Positions 1 to 38,940 of a stretch of 64,000 nt of DNA are shown one piece after another. The notes under the pieces were generated by a model, which worked only from the letters and a program-made list of their open reading frames with translations, ran no database searches and had not been told where the DNA came from. How positions within the stretch are numbered: position 1 is the first letter of the stretch; each line of letters begins with the position of its first letter. Made by a program: the position numbers and the translations under genes. Origin of the DNA: Zoroaster sp. YZ-2022. Lineage: Eukaryota; Echinodermata; Asteroidea; Forcipulatida; Zoroasteridae. The stretch lies in contig CM055816.1 of assembly GCA_029582265.1 (NCBI GenBank), positions 31,168,366 to 31,232,365 on the forward strand, read 5' to 3'.

Positions 1-850
1 CCTTGAGGGTAAAGACTGCCACAGATAGGATAAGTCCATATAAAATAATTTGAATCATATATTAACTCCTTTGATGAATGGATAAACTTCAAATGCTGGC
101 CATTGGATCACAAAGTTACACAGACTCTGACACACCTTGTAGCAGTAGCACAAACTACCCGTTGATCTGAAATATAAACGAATCATGTAAAAACAATATT
201 AAATGTTTTCAAAGATGGACGAAGAATAATGGGTCATGGTAACAAAATACGCATAACTTAGAATGCCCTTATTATGGATGATGGATTGATGTAACTTAAG
301 AAAAATTATGCAACTTTAGAAAAATGATCCCTTCAGAACAATGCCTTTAAGTTAGGTTTTGTAATGGAATAGAACTACATGTGACGTCTTCCTTCCTCCA
401 TGATATGCCTGTTTCATTATCTCAATAAAGGTGCTGATATTTGTTACTGGTCTACTTTAGTGAGAACATTTAGTATAAAGTAAACTGCAATGCAGCCATC
501 ACCACACAGGACATAAGTACTACTAGTATTATGAGGAACTACAGACACTATAGTGTAGCTAAATTAACTTGTACTTCTACCAACGCGTACTCCACCGGAT
601 GTCAACCCGTACGCATGCCAGTAAAGATTCAGTAATAAATATTTTTACGGGTCGAGTTGACCAAAATGAGTATGAGTTGGTAAAAGTACGAGTTGGCACG
701 CATACGAGTTGACCTGTTTCACTCCAGGCGCGGCACATGTGATACCATTGCCATAAGGTTGTTATAATGTGAACATTAACCATGGTTTTTATATAGTCAA
801 TATCTATCAAATTATACTAAAACGAACATACATCTAAAAAAAAAAGTGAA
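1..850. other. No recognised gene
   Basis: AT-rich. On the minus strand 60-1 reads ILYGLILSVAVFTLK-like hydrophobic residues, but it has no clear splice sites and I do not call it. GCAATGCAGCCATCA with its flanks (470-520) recurs at 1635-1670. Confidence 0.5.
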
Positions 851-950
851 AGTTTACATACCTTCAAACGAAACCAAGTAATGAAGACCCCTTTCATTAA
901 TTGTGCACGGATTCTCAAACGATCTGTTAACGTAAGACGTTAAACCATAC

Positions 951-1083
951 CATCGTGTAGCCTACAAACTGAAGATTGTTGATGACTTGAACAGTTACGA
1001 TGCTGCATTTGGATGTGGTGTCAACGCTGTCTCTGGGTGCTGTAGGCTGGAACTCTGAGACATGATACATCGAAGTCAACATG
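951..1083 (-). CDS. Possible exon (tail of BACE gene?), uncertain
   Basis: A minus-strand stretch with a good acceptor (TTTTTTACAG) and possible donor (GTATGG). One frame is open across it (MYHVSEFQPTAPRDSVDTTS and on). YHVSEF loosely recalls the region after the BACE catalytic domain, but I cannot show homology. The acceptor with its first few exon bases recurs in the tandem copies at 1190-1380. A second acceptor/donor pair lies at 923-862, but its phase does not fit. Confidence 0.2.
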
Positions 1084-1445
1084 CTGTAAAAAAATAATAG
1101 GAAAGTTTTATAAGTACATGGACCAAGAATAAAGTATATGAAATTTCAGAGAAGTTCTAATTTATGTGAATGAGGAAGATAATACGTCACAGTGAACATG
1201 CTGTAAAAAATAATAGTAAAGTTTTATAAGTACATGGACCAAGAATAAAGTATTTGAAATTTCAGAGGTTTTATAAGTACATGGACCAAAAATAAAGTAT
1301 TTGAAATTTCAGAGAAGTTCTAATTCATGTGAATGAGGAAAATAATATGTCACAGTGAACATGCTGTAAAAAATAATAGGAAGGTTTTATAAGTACATGG
1401 ACCAAGAATAAAGTATTTGAAAATTCAGAGAAGTTCTAATTTATA
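1078..1445. repeat. ~85-165-bp tandem repeat, 3 copies
   Basis: GAACATGCTGTAAAAAATAA and AAGTACATGGACCAAGAATA recur at about 1080, 1197 and 1362, with a partial unit at 1267. The reverse strand of the unit carries TTTTTTACAG, the acceptor of the possible exon at 951-1083. Confidence 0.85.
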
Positions 1446-1737
1446 TAAATAAAATTGGGAAAAAAGTGTATAATTTTGGAGTAGCTGGACCATTGAAATT
1501 GAAAAGGGCATTGGTTGTTTTCAAAATTGCACACAATTATCCTTGACAAAATCCTTCCTCCATGATGTGACTGTTTCATTATCTCAATAAAGGTGCTGAT
1601 ATTTGTTTCTGGGCTACTTTAGTGAGAAAATTAAGTGCCACTATAAAGTAAACTGCAATGCAGCCATCAGGTATGTCTTATTGTATTGGTAGGTCCCTAC
1701 ACACCCTTCCAATATAATGCATACCATGCCTAACGAC

Positions 1738-1954
1738 CAGCGGCGTAGCCAGGACTTTTTCAGTGGGGGGGGGGGGGCACAGGGGGGGGGCATTGCTTTT
1801 CAGTGGGGGGGCCCAGGGGTATGGTTTGTTTCCCCTTTTCTTTATCTTTTCTGTTTTTGGGGGCACTATGAGGATTTTTCGTGGGGGGGCACCTGGGGGG
1901 GCACTGGAAATTTGTGGGGCACGTGCCCCAGGCCCCCCCGTGGCTACGCCACTG
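1738..1954. mobile_element. hAT-type MITE, 217 bp, with 8-bp target duplication
   Basis: Flanked by the exact 8-bp duplication CTAACGAC (1730-1737 and 1955-1962). Termini are CAGCGGCGTAGCCAGG and the reverse complement of CAGTGGCGTAGCCACGG. The interior has G-runs and no gene. CAG ends plus an 8-bp duplication are hAT hallmarks. Confidence 0.92.
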
Positions 1955-2843
1955 CTAACGACTAACGTTAATGAGGAAAATATTTTCAATAATTTTTAGT
2001 TTCTTAAATTTACACAAATAATTAATGTAATGATGAAAGTTGCATACCAATAGCATCATGGACGTCTTTGCAAGGGATTAGATTAATATTAGTTTTTTAA
2101 ATTAATATTACTACACACAAGGTCAGTCACTAACAGTCATAAGAATCTGACTTCCTTCCTCAATTATTAATAATAATATTGAAGTACATCATTCACTATG
2201 TGTATGTGTGGTACTGCCTACTGGTAAGCCTACATTTGTACAAACTACGAAGTAAACTCACCAAAACCTAACTAGCCCCATATCAAATTCCTCCAAATCA
2301 ACATGCCATTTTGTCAACAAACGCCGATTTGACAGTGTGAGTGTGAAGGGTACCATCGAAAGGGTATACCATCGTGTACACATGTACGTAAGCATGTTTA
2401 CAAAAATCATCAACTTTGACCAATTTTTTAAAGGAATTTCTCGCTGTTTTCACCTTTTTACTTACACCATAGTAAGAACCACCAATCAGGTGTCTGCAGA
2501 TGACTTCGATGTGCTTGTGAAAACTTTCAATCAGTAGAAAAGTGGAATGAATTTCCGTTACCTTTCACAGCGATATGCTCCACAAACGCGTTATAAGTTT
2601 ATAAATAATTTTATATGTGATGATCAGCGCCACCAAGTGACCACTAAAAGTTTTGAAATTCAACAAACTCAAATAAAAACTAGATATAAGTTTTTGTCAC
2701 AACAAAAACAAGGTGTTCGGTTGAAGTTAAAATGGTTACGTCATCAATTCGAAGTGTTGGAGAAGTCAAATGTTAACGTCTGTTGAAGTTCTCGCGAGAA
2801 GTTTATTTGAATACAATACAATATTGAATTTAGAAATTATTTT

Positions 2844-3885
2844 AATATTAAACTTTGACTTCCGGTTTGGACAGGAAGTAAGGTCAAATTGGGGTCACCT
2901 TTGTGTAAATACTTTTGGCAATTAACAATCTGTACAATGGTACAAAAATGTCAATTTACCTCCTGTGGTTGTTGAGATATGATTTTTTAAATATTAAACT
3001 TTCACTTCCGGTTTGGACAGGAAGTAAGCTCAAATTGGGGTATAAATATTTTTTGACAATTAACGATCTGTACAATGGTACAACAATTTTTAATTTACCT
3101 CTTGTGGTTGTTGAGATACGAATTTTTTTAATATTACACTTTGACTTCCGGTTTGGACAGGAAGTAAAGGTCAAATTGGGGTCATGTTTTGTAAATATTT
3201 TTGACAATTAACAGTCTGTACAATGGTGCAAAAAATGTTAATTTACCTCTTGTTGTTGTTGAGATATGATTTTTTTAAATATTAAACTTTGACTTCCGGT
3301 TTGGACAGGAAGTAAGGTCAAATTGGGGTCACCTTTTTCTAAATATTATTTGACAATTTACGATCTGTACAATAGTGAAAGAATTGTGAATTTCTCTCTT
3401 GTGGTTGTTGAGATATGATTTTTTAAATATTTAACTTTGACTTCCGGTTTGGACAGGAAGTAAAGGTCAAATTGGGTCACCTTTTGAAAATATTTTTGAC
3501 AATTAACGATCTGTACAATGTGAAAGAATTGTGAATTTATCTCTTGTGGTTGTTGAGATATGATTTTTGTTAAATATTAAACTTTGACTTCCGGTTTGGA
3601 CAGGAAGTAAAGGACAAATGGGGTCACTTTTTGAAAATATTTTTGACAATTAACGATCTGTACAATGGTGAAAGAATTGTGAATTTATCTCTTGTGGTTG
3701 TTGAGATATGATTTTTGTTAAATATTAAACTTTGACTTCCGGTTTGGACAGGAAGTAAGGTCAAATTGGGGTCACCTTTGTGTAAATATTTTTCCACAAT
3801 TAATAATCTATACAATGGTACAAAAATTGTGAATTTACCTTTTGTGGTTGTTGAGATATGATTTTTTTAAATATTAAACTTTGAT
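2844..3885. repeat. ~147-bp tandem array, 7 copies
   Basis: Marker CTTCCGGTTTGGACAGGAAG recurs at about 2859, 3005, 3145, 3293, 3441, 3588 and 3736 (140-148 bp apart). Units also share GACAATTAACGATCTGTACA and TTGTGGTTGTTGAGATATGA. Confidence 0.95.
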
Positions 3886-4936
3886 TTATTGTAATTCGAT
3901 ATCTGATGACCTAATCATGACGTCACAAATTATGTTTCTTCTACGTGTTAAGTTTTAAGTATATGCCAAGTTTCAAGTTCATGTGAAGTTTGCAAGTATG
4001 TGTTTTTGTAGACAATCGTTTTTGCCGATAGAGAGCGACAATCCATATTAGCGTACGCTCAATTCCTTAAACATGCATACATAATGAGCACGACCAGAGC
4101 TGATTTACATTCACCAACAGAGGGCGCACTTTTTTAGCGTTGAAAAAGCCGTGTAGTCTTTCATTTGCAACGTAATCAAAACGTTTTAACTAATAAAGTA
4201 CGATTGATCGAAATTCGATATCTGATGACCTAATAATGACGTGACAAATTCTGTTTCATCTACGTGTTATGTTCTAAGTATGTGCCAAGTTTCAAGTTCA
4301 TGTGAAGTTTGCAAGTATGTGTTTTTTTGTAGACAATCGATCCGGAAAAGAAGAAGAAGAAGGAGAAGAAAAATAAAAAAAAAAAAAAAAAACCGAACAA
4401 TAACAATAGGTGTTTCGGGCGCATACCCGAACACCTAATTATTAAAAGGCACACAAATCAGTAAAGCAGGTGGACATCTCTCGGGAAGCAACCTCTTCCA
4501 TTCCATGTCCACTATTAAGCAATCCGAATGGCGTAACGGGAAACTTCACGCTAAACTTGACATAGGAGCCTTGCTCTTGATAGGAATAAGACGAATTAAT
4601 TTCTTACGCACTGATTGTAAAGACCACTAAAGTTGTATAGCGCCCTCTATAGTTAGAATTTCTAACGCACAAAATGGCGAACATACACTGAATGTGGGTC
4701 ATTACGTATGTGGATTGACGTCATCATGACGTCACTGTTGCGGTTTCCTGATCATCATGACGTCACTAGGTTTCATCTACAAGTTAAGGTCTAACTATGT
4801 GTGAAGTTTGAAGGTTTTTTAAACTTGGCAAGTATGTTTTTGTTTGCGGACAAGATGGGGGAGAAGAAGAAGAAGTAAAAAAAAAAAAAAAAAAAAAAAA
4901 CCAATAGGTGTTTCGGGTACATACCCGAACACCTAA
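3886..4936. repeat. Three related copies of a dispersed repeat
   Basis: TGACCTAATMATGACGT, CAAGTTTCAAGTTCATGTGA and TTTGCAAGTATGTGTTTTT recur at 3895-4020, 4207-4340 and (weaker) 4730-4850. Two copies end in a poly-purine run, poly(A) and the palindrome GTGTTTCGGG...CCCGAACACC (4409-4435, 4906-4933). Confidence 0.82.
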
Positions 4937-5235
4937 TTATAACTGGATTTATAGAGCGCCAAATTACCACAGGATACAAGGCGCTATAACAAGGAAAGGA
5001 AAAGGAACTAAGACAAAAGAAAGAATGACAACCAGCTACGATTTGGGGAAAAGATAGGTCTTCAGAGCCTTTTTGAAGGATTGAACACTGTTCAAATTTC
5101 TGATGGGGATGGGTAGGTTATTCCTTAAACGGGGGGCGGCAATGGAAAAGGCCCCAGCCTGTTTACGTAATTTGTGCACAACAAGGGTTTCACCATCAGA
5201 AGAACGAAGGGAGTATGAATACTTCTTGGTTATGA
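4937..5235 (-). mobile_element. SINE/LINE 3' end, minus strand
   Basis: AACTGGATTTATAGAGCGCC is the reverse complement of the SINE tail at 23275. The rest (AGGTCTTCAGAGCCTTTTTG, CAATGGAAAAGGCCCC) is a conserved 3' body seen in many invertebrate repeats. Confidence 0.7.
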
Positions 5236-6024
5236 GCAGCCAAAAATATACAAATAGGAATTAAAATATTAAATATCAAAAAACAAAAATGCATACCTAT
5301 ATAAACGTATTTTCTTTGTATTAAATATTAAATAAAAAACACACCAAAAATAGACGAAATGACGGAATTCAATGAACTTTACAGTGACACGTACTTGTTT
5401 TTGCGATGAGTTGGGTTAAATGACGTTTGAATGCTCAACTAATGAATTTGAAGTTAAGCTTTTACAGATCAAATGATGATGGAAAAATTTCAAATCAAAT
5501 AGAATAAGTCAGGTATATAAAATGAATGAAAAAGGGTTGAAATTGGCGGGAAAACTTATATTATACTCCGCAGCTGGAGGAAGGAGATAAACGCCCTCTA
5601 CTGTGTCCGCCATGTCCGAATTTTGCTGAGGAAATTGTTTTACGAAGCAATATAAAGCAGGCTACCAGTTAAGTACCCACATTTTGTATGAAAGGTTGGT
5701 TGGTAACCAAAGAAGGCTGTTAAGCAAATGTTTCAGGTAAGCAATAAGAAGCATAATCATAAGAATTCTAACCCTTTGTTTTTTTATCAGCATGATTGAG
5801 TCCAGTCAATATGAAGAATTCCCATAAGGAACATCACGTAGGCATTTATAGGCAAAGGGGAGGATATTCACGACAGTACAAATGTTGTGTGTCACTCGTC
5901 TTCACAGACAAAACACAATTCAATGTTCAAAATAAAACTTGATCGGAAAAAATCGGAATCACCTTATAGCAGATAAATCTGCTTAGTTTTTTAATCACTT
6001 TATACATGTTATACAGATATGATT

Positions 6025-6485
6025 ATAGCATAATTATAAATCTGCTTAGCATGTTTGTAAAGCAAGATCTAATGGTTTCCAATTATCATTTTAGTAATTA
6101 TCAATACCTCTCATGTCAATATTATAAATCAATAATACAAAAACACTAAATGGTTCGCTCCAGTTCCATTGAAGGTTTTTGTTCAAACCTTAAAACTAAC
6201 AATGTCTCTTGGTTTTTTCAATACTGTCAGCAGTTTTAAACTTTCATTGGTAATTATGAAGTTAAAATATTTATTTTCTTGAATAAGCCGAAACTAACTC
6301 ATACAATAAATGCATACTCAAATAAAGACCTGTACAAAGAACATTGGGACAAAAACCTTGTTATACATGTACTTCATCCCCATGACATCTGAACTAAAGA
6401 GGGCGCTCTTACATAAATGCAGAATATCATTCTGAGTAACTGTCCTATCACTGTCCTATCAACTGGAATCATTGACACCAACCAC
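6025..6485. repeat. Dispersed repeat, copy 1
   Basis: About 440 bp shared with 62616-63068: CATAATTATAAATCTGCTTA, CCATTGAAGGTTTTTG, TTGTTATACATGTACTTCA and ACACCAACCACAG. Several indels separate the two. Confidence 0.85.
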
Positions 6486-7204
6486 AGTCTGGGCTGTGTG
6501 TGCTCTGTATATAGCTGGCAAACATAAGCAATTCTATAAATGAAATACAAACAATTAAAAAGTGTTAAGGACAGCCCCTGTTTATAACAGGGAATTAATA
6601 TCTAATTAATCACCGATTGCTGGCTGTCTATAGCTGGTATAGTTTCCCGGCATAGTGACAGAGATGTTCACCTTGGTCCAATCGATTTGGAGGATGATTT
6701 TGTTTCAATTGTTTGTGGAGGATTTTTCTTCACTTTGTTATTATAAAAGTAAGTCAGAGTTAATACTGGTTGGAGTAACAGTAATAATACAAATCTGTTT
6801 TGTATAATTTATAGGCGATTGTATCTGGTCTGGAAAACAAATCTCAAACAGATACTACACTGGGGAGGGGGAACCACCTTGTCATTACCATCAAAATAAA
6901 TCTATGCGTTATAACGTGTACCATTTTCACATTGTGTCCCCCATGTTTTACTGAGGCTACGCCTACCCCTTGTTTGCCTCTCTACCTGGATCCAGGTGTT
7001 TCACAGAGAGAGATACTGATAACTGATGAAACGATGACGACGATGACGACGATAGAGGGCGGGCTTTCTCCTGGATCACCGTCGTCTCGTCTATTCTCGG
7101 GGCAAATATTTGTTAAAACGTAACTTACAAGGAGTGTGGACAAGGTAGGCGGAGTTCCATTGCGTTGTACATTTATATTTTGAGGAATATGCAAATCTAG
7201 GTAT

Positions 7205-7325
7205 TTGTTCAGCCCTAGACAAATGTTTGGGGGGGGGCTATCCCCCTCCGATAAATCGCAGGGCCTGCATAGGAGCATAATTATGCTCGCCACCGCCCCC
7301 CCCCCCCCCCCAACATTTAGTGCAA
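7205..7325. repeat. Small inverted repeat with G/C homopolymers
   Basis: ACAAATGTTTGGGGGGGGGC faces GCCCCCCCCCCCCCCCCAACATTTAG. Possible MITE; no clear duplication seen. Confidence 0.55.
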
Positions 7326-8229
7326 AATTATTCTGGTGCACTACATTTTCAACTTAAAACTGGAAAGGAAAAGGATTCTTTAAAAAACAGTGTCCTTTTG
7401 TAATGTTATGTTAGATGACCCTTCAATAATGTCAGAGAGAGGTTTAGTTATCTATAGTCTCTGCAAACCTCATGTCGCCGTTTGTCCTGATCTGTCAGGT
7501 CACGTGGTCAAGTTTAGAAGACTTCGTTTATACACAAACTCATTTGTATTCGGTTCCTATCACTCAGTTTATTGCACTTAATTCGAACCAGGTTTTTCAA
7601 CAGTATTACTGATTTTAATTGAGGCTATCCAATATTTTCGACATTTGAGTACTCGCTCAGTGTACCCCTAAATGGTGCGTTGATTGTTGTTCAACATTTT
7701 CTAGAAAACACTAAATATATATTCCCCATTCTCCTTTGAAAATGTCTTAAATTGTGGATGGCCTCTTACAGCTAATTAATAACATCAATGCGTTATGTAC
7801 ATGCAATTTTCTTTTAATTACAACGATTGTTCTCAAAGATTGATATTCCATGCTCAAACTGATTTTACCTGGAAAATATATTTCAATTTTGAATTGCTGT
7901 TTTAGTTGGGTAATCAAAATAAGGAATTAAAAAAATAGCTATATAAAACTAAAATGAATTTATAACATTACGTCATCAATTCATAATTATTTATAATGGT
8001 TTCTCATTTAAAATGACATTTTTAACTTCAGTGACCAACACCACTTGAGCCTGGAATATATTGATATCTTTAATGACTTTAATTATAAAATTAAGTACAT
8101 TGTAAACAATTCAAATCCATTGTCAACAAGGATAGCTTAAATTCTGCAGACTACTTATGTTTTGTTTCCCCGTATGTACACTCACGTGAATCAGACATCA
8201 ATTGACGGGTGCTTCGCCAAGGACATTTC

Positions 8230-9870
8230 AAAGACACGTCCCACTACCCCCACCCCCACCCCCCCCCCCATCCACCAATGGTTTGAGACTCAAGAAACGA
8301 TTGGGGGACGACTAAATAATGAATTGTAAAATAACATGTATGATGATATAAAGGAACACGTCCCCCTCCCCCCGCCATCCACCAATGGTTTGAGACTCAA
8401 GAAACGGTTGGGGGACGGCTAAATAATGAATTGTAAAATAACATGTATGATGATATAAAGGGACATGCCCCCTCCCACCGCCATCTACCAATGGTTGACT
8501 TTGAGACTCAAGAAACGGGAGGGATGCCTAAATAATGAATGGTAAAATAACATGTAGTGTTGTATGATGATATAATGGGACACGCCCCCCCCCACCATCC
8601 ACCAATGGTTTGAGACTCAAGAAACAGGGGACGCTTAAATAATGAATTGTAAAATAACATGTATGATGATATAAAGGGACACGCCCCCTCCCCCCGCCAT
8701 CCACCAATGGTTTGAGACTCAAGAAACGGGGGACGCCTAAATAATGAATGGTAAAATAACATGTATGATGATATAAAGGGATACGTCCCTCTCCTCCTAC
8801 CCCCCCCCCCCCCCCGCCATCCACCAATGGTTTGAGACTCAAGAAACGGTTGGGGGTACGCCTAAATAATGAATGGTAAAATAACATGTATGATGATATA
8901 AAGGGACACATCCCACTACCCACATCCCACTACCCACATCCCACTACCCCCCCCCCCCCCCCCCGCCTGGTTTGAGACTCAAGAAACGGTTGGGGGGTAC
9001 GCCTAAATAATGAATGGTAAAATAACATGTATGATGATATAAAGGGACTCGTCCCACTACCCCCCCCCCCCCCATCCACCAATGGTTTGAGACTCAAGAA
9101 ACGGTTGGGGGACGACTAAATAATGAATTGTAAAATAACATGTACATGTATGATGATATAAAGGGACACGCCCCCTCCCACCGCTATCTACCAATGGTTG
9201 ACTTTGAGACTCAAGAAACGGAAGGGACGCCTAAATAATGAATGGTAAAATAACATGTATGATGATATAATGGGACACGCCCCCCCCCCTCCCCCCGCCA
9301 TCCACCAATGGTTTGAGACTCAAGAAACAGGGGACGCCTAAATAATGAATGGTAAAATAACATGTATGTTATAAAGGAACACGTCCCCCTCCCCCCGCCA
9401 TCCACCAATGGTTTGAGACTCAAGAAACGGTTGGGGGACAGCTAAATAATGAATTGTAAAATAACATGTATGATGATATAAAGGGACACGCCCCCTCCCC
9501 CCGCCATCCACCAATGGTTGACTTTGAGACTCAAGAAACGGGAGGGGTGCCTAAATAATGAATGGTAAAATAACATGTATGATGATATAAAGGGACACGC
9601 CCCCCTCCCACCGCTATCTACCAATGGTTGACTTTGAGACTCAAGAAACGGGAGGGGTGCCTAAATAATTAATGGTAAAATAACATGTATGATGATATGA
9701 TGATATAATGGGACACGCTCCCCCCCCGCCATCCATCAATGGTTTGAGACTCAACAGGGGACGCCTAAATAATGAATGGTAAAATAACATGTATGATGAT
9801 ATAAAGGAACACATCCCACTACCCCCCCCCCCGCCATCCACCAATGGTTTGAAATTCAAGAAACGGGGGG
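8230..9870. repeat. ~110-bp C-rich tandem array, about 15 copies
   Basis: Units carry TTTGAGACTCAAGAAACGG, TAAATAATGAATGGTAAAAT and AACATGTATGATGATATAAA plus a C-run of 7-20 bases before CCATCCACCAATGG. C-run length varies strongly, so the G-rich strand could form quadruplexes and the array is likely length-unstable. Confidence 0.93.
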
Positions 9871-9884
9871 GGGGGGGGGGTCGG

Positions 9885-10235
9885 GGTCACCGTGGACACA
9901 AGGACACCGTGTCACAAAGATTGCCCCAACCTGGTGGAATGACCCAAGAATGTGCACTCATAATAAGGTTAATGAATGGTACATCTACCTACGTAACAAG
10001 GACACCATGTCACAAAGCTTGCCCCAACCTGGTGGAATGACCCAAGAATGTGCACTCATAATAAGGATAATGAATGGTACATCTACCTACGTAACAAGGA
10101 CACCATGGCACAAAGCTTGCCCCAACCTGGTGGAATGACCCAAGAATGTGCACTCATAATAAGGATAATGAATGGTACATCCACCTAAATGTACGTAACA
10201 AGGACACCATGTCACAAAGCTTGGTGGAATGACCC
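9885..10235. repeat. ~93-bp tandem repeat, about 4 copies
   Basis: Units hold AGGACACCATGTCACAAAGC, CCAACCTGGTGGAATGACCC and TGTGCACTCATAATAAGG. It directly follows the C-rich array and ends 80 bp before BACE exon 8. Confidence 0.92.
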
Positions 10236-10319
10236 AGAGACATTTGAAGATGTGGAGGGTGACTTTAAATTGATTTCTTGAAACTACTCTTGTTTGGATG
10301 TAATTTTAACTGTACTCAC

Positions 10320-36649
<26,330 letters not shown>

Positions 36650-36852
36650 TTTGAAGCCTATACAGTTCTAATGATGGTGAAACTGTGTCATTAACTGTTT
36701 CATGAAACTTAAAGTTTTATCAATAATTCTGTCATTCCTTCATCATCTCCAAACCACAAGATCTGTTAGAGTTAGAGAAGACACAAAAATAAAAACCACT
36801 GTCAAATTAAACATTGAAGAGTACAACATTCCTGCAGTGTCATGGCCACTTA

Positions 36853-37045
36853 AAGGGACATCATCAACAGGGCATGGAATCAGAGTGCTAGTTAAATTAG
36901 ATAATTAAACTCAGTGACTGAAAATAATACCCCACATGATAAGGTCACACCTATAAATTACCGTTGCTGCTGCATAAATGAGCCAGTAATGTTCAGTCAC
37001 TGTTTTCATCTTAAACTAGGACACCGATTCAATATCCTAAATGGA
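36853..37045. mobile_element. Palindromic MITE, copy 3, just upstream of BACE exon 1
   Basis: AAAGGGACATCATCAACAGG at the left, GATAAGGTCAC in the middle, GGACACCGATTCAATATCC at the right. About 200 bp 5' of the BACE start codon, so it could sit in the promoter. Confidence 0.82.
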
Positions 37046-37440
37046 AATCTGCACTGATTGTGATGATACTGAACAAAATAAGACACACATGAAATTTCAC
37101 AAAACTGAGCCATCACACAATAGCTGATTATGCTTGGGTGCATAAATTCTAATTATATAAGTGTGGCTGTTTGCAAGTTTGAAATAAATAAAAAAATCAT
37201 AAGTTTACATACAGTACATGTGTGCACTGAGACCACAGGGCACAGTAATAATCAGAATTTTTCTTTGAAATTAATTATAAACAGAATAATACTTTGTACA
37301 CATCCTCGTATTCAAGGGTAGTAATTTTTCCATAACGCAAGGTTGTTTTACAAGTCAATGCGCATGCGCGCAGTAATTTCGATTCTAAGGCTAATTGTAT
37401 ACAGTAATATTTTTTTATTATGCAAATCGCCCCACACAAG
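37046..37440. other. BACE 5' flank, nothing recognised
   Basis: About 400 bp upstream of the palindromic MITE. No clear TATA box or CpG island. Confidence 0.5.
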
Positions 37441-37748
37441 GCCAATGGCCACTCCAAGGTGGGGGCTACTAAGTCATTGAGTTGTTACAACGACTCCACA
37501 CTGAAGAAACCAGCCCCTCGCACCGAAACAAGACAAGTTAATAACCAGCCTCTTCACGGTGCGAATAGGACTGGGAGGGGTAGCTAGTCAGAACAAGGCA
37601 GTTGTTAAACTGCCTCTGCCCCTATAAGCAAGTATGGTTAAGTGTCTTGCTCAAGGACACAAGTGTCGCGACCGGGATGCGAACCCACATTCTGCTGCTA
37701 ACACCAGAACTTGAGTCCAGTAAGCTAGACCGCTAGGCCACGACACTC
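37440..37748 (-). mobile_element. tRNA-derived SINE, minus strand
   Basis: On the minus strand: box A TGGCCTAGCGG, box B GGTTCGCATCC, then CTTGAGCAAGACACTTAACC. Same head and body as the SINE at 22949. The 3' tail differs and ends near 37440. Confidence 0.85.
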
Positions 37749-38082
37749 CACAAATATACGGTATTAACTGTATACAGTACATTTATAACAATTTTCACGA
37801 AGTCATTTTGGGAAAGAATGTCGAACCCAATCAAAACTTTTGCAAAATATCCAGGCATGTGATTTTAGCAGGGAAAGAATGTCGTATCCAACTGCCACTT
37901 TTTAAGTGTTTTTTTTAAATTCTTTTGCAACCACTAACCAGTTAAAAAATGATTCTATCAATTTTTTGGGGTACAGAAAGCGAAAACTATTCATCTTTAA
38001 AATCCACTTTTATGATGGTTTTCAGACTTGATTTCCCTTCTAAAAAAAATCCTCCCCTTCAGGAAATAGCAGGATCCTATTA

Positions 38083-38457
38083 GGCCAAGTAAAAAAAAAT
38101 ACCAGTTGATCGTCCCCGCCCGCATCCTTTTTTGAGGCCGCATCCTTTTTTTTATTTTTTTTTATTTTTTTATACTTGTCCACAAAAAGAGTAAATTTTT
38201 CATGTATTTTTACTTGGGTTTAACAAAATACATCAAACATTGTTTAACATGAATATTTTTACTCAACTACTTGTTCGATAGCTATAAAAAAAAAAAGTTG
38301 GCGGTGATTTCAAACTGAAAAATTGGTGGCCATTTTGAATTTAAATGCTTGGCGGCTATCTTGGGAAAAAAAATTAAAAAATAAATAAAAAGGCCCTCAT
38401 CCTCCTCTTTTTGAAAAAAACAGGACGATCAACTGGTATTTTTTTTTTTACTTGGCC
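38083..38457. mobile_element. PIF/Harbinger-like MITE
   Basis: Inverted termini GGCCAAGTAAAAAAAAATAC / ATTTTTTTTTTTACTTGGCC extending through CAGTTGATCGTCC, with TTA on each side (38080-38082, 38458-38460). A 3-bp TTA duplication with GG..CC ends fits Harbinger. Confidence 0.8.
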
Positions 38458-38713
38458 TTATAGTTGCCACTGCGCTTGTACAATGACTGTGTTGGTCACT
38501 GGGGAGTTGACAAGATCAGACTGACATGACTGAGAAAGTCATCGTTTATGCCTGATTTTTCATGAAATAAATATCCTGGAATAATTTGAAGTATATGTCC
38601 ATCATCGTCCATATGTTCTCCACCTTACTGGGTAGGTAAGATTACATTATTGGTTATATTGAATGAGAAAAAGTGGCAGTGACAGTAGAGAAAAACAAGT
38701 TGCCCGAAATTGG

Positions 38714-38940
38714 TTCTCCCTTGAACCTTTCTCACTTAACGAAGGTTGACATACAAGTTGTGCGATAAGGTTCTTTTCAGAACCTGTACCTCAGCTTCGC
38801 GATAGTTGAGATAAACACATGGTGTTACCGCAAACCGAAACGATATCGATATTCCACCATCCAAAGCCTCAAATCTTATAGCCTCGAAGCATGACGATAG
38901 ATCTTCAGCGCAACTCCTGTATCCAATGAAATCATTCATT
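38714..38940. repeat. Dispersed repeat with hairpin, copy B (inverted)
   Basis: Reverse complement of copy A at 10570-10790. Flanked on both sides by copies of AATAAATATCCTGGAATAAT (38567 and 38944), so a target-region duplication of ~50 bp or a tandem repeat brackets it. Confidence 0.85.

Larger units (their letters stand above)
5236..8220. other. No recognised gene apart from the repeats listed
   Basis: AT-rich single-copy-looking sequence between repeats (5236-6024, 6486-7204, 7326-8220). Short GAC/GAT-rich run at 7028-7055. If the BACE gene continues left, the missing terminal exon should lie here or further left, but I could not find its motifs. Confidence 0.5.

Noticed and set aside
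862..923. Second candidate exon with good AG and GT
   Set aside because: Its phase does not fit the neighbouring candidate and no family motif is visible.
1678..1999. Gly/Pro-rich open frames on both strands
   Set aside because: They are translations of G-runs inside the hAT MITE.
4241..4454. Lys/Arg-rich and Phe-rich open frames
   Set aside because: They read through purine runs and poly(A) of a dispersed repeat.
1100..10300. Search for the missing BACE exon (VMGA...GF(Y/F)V(V/I)FD motif, then membrane helix)
   Set aside because: No convincing match on the minus strand; a VMG-like stretch near 6380 is not followed by family sequence.
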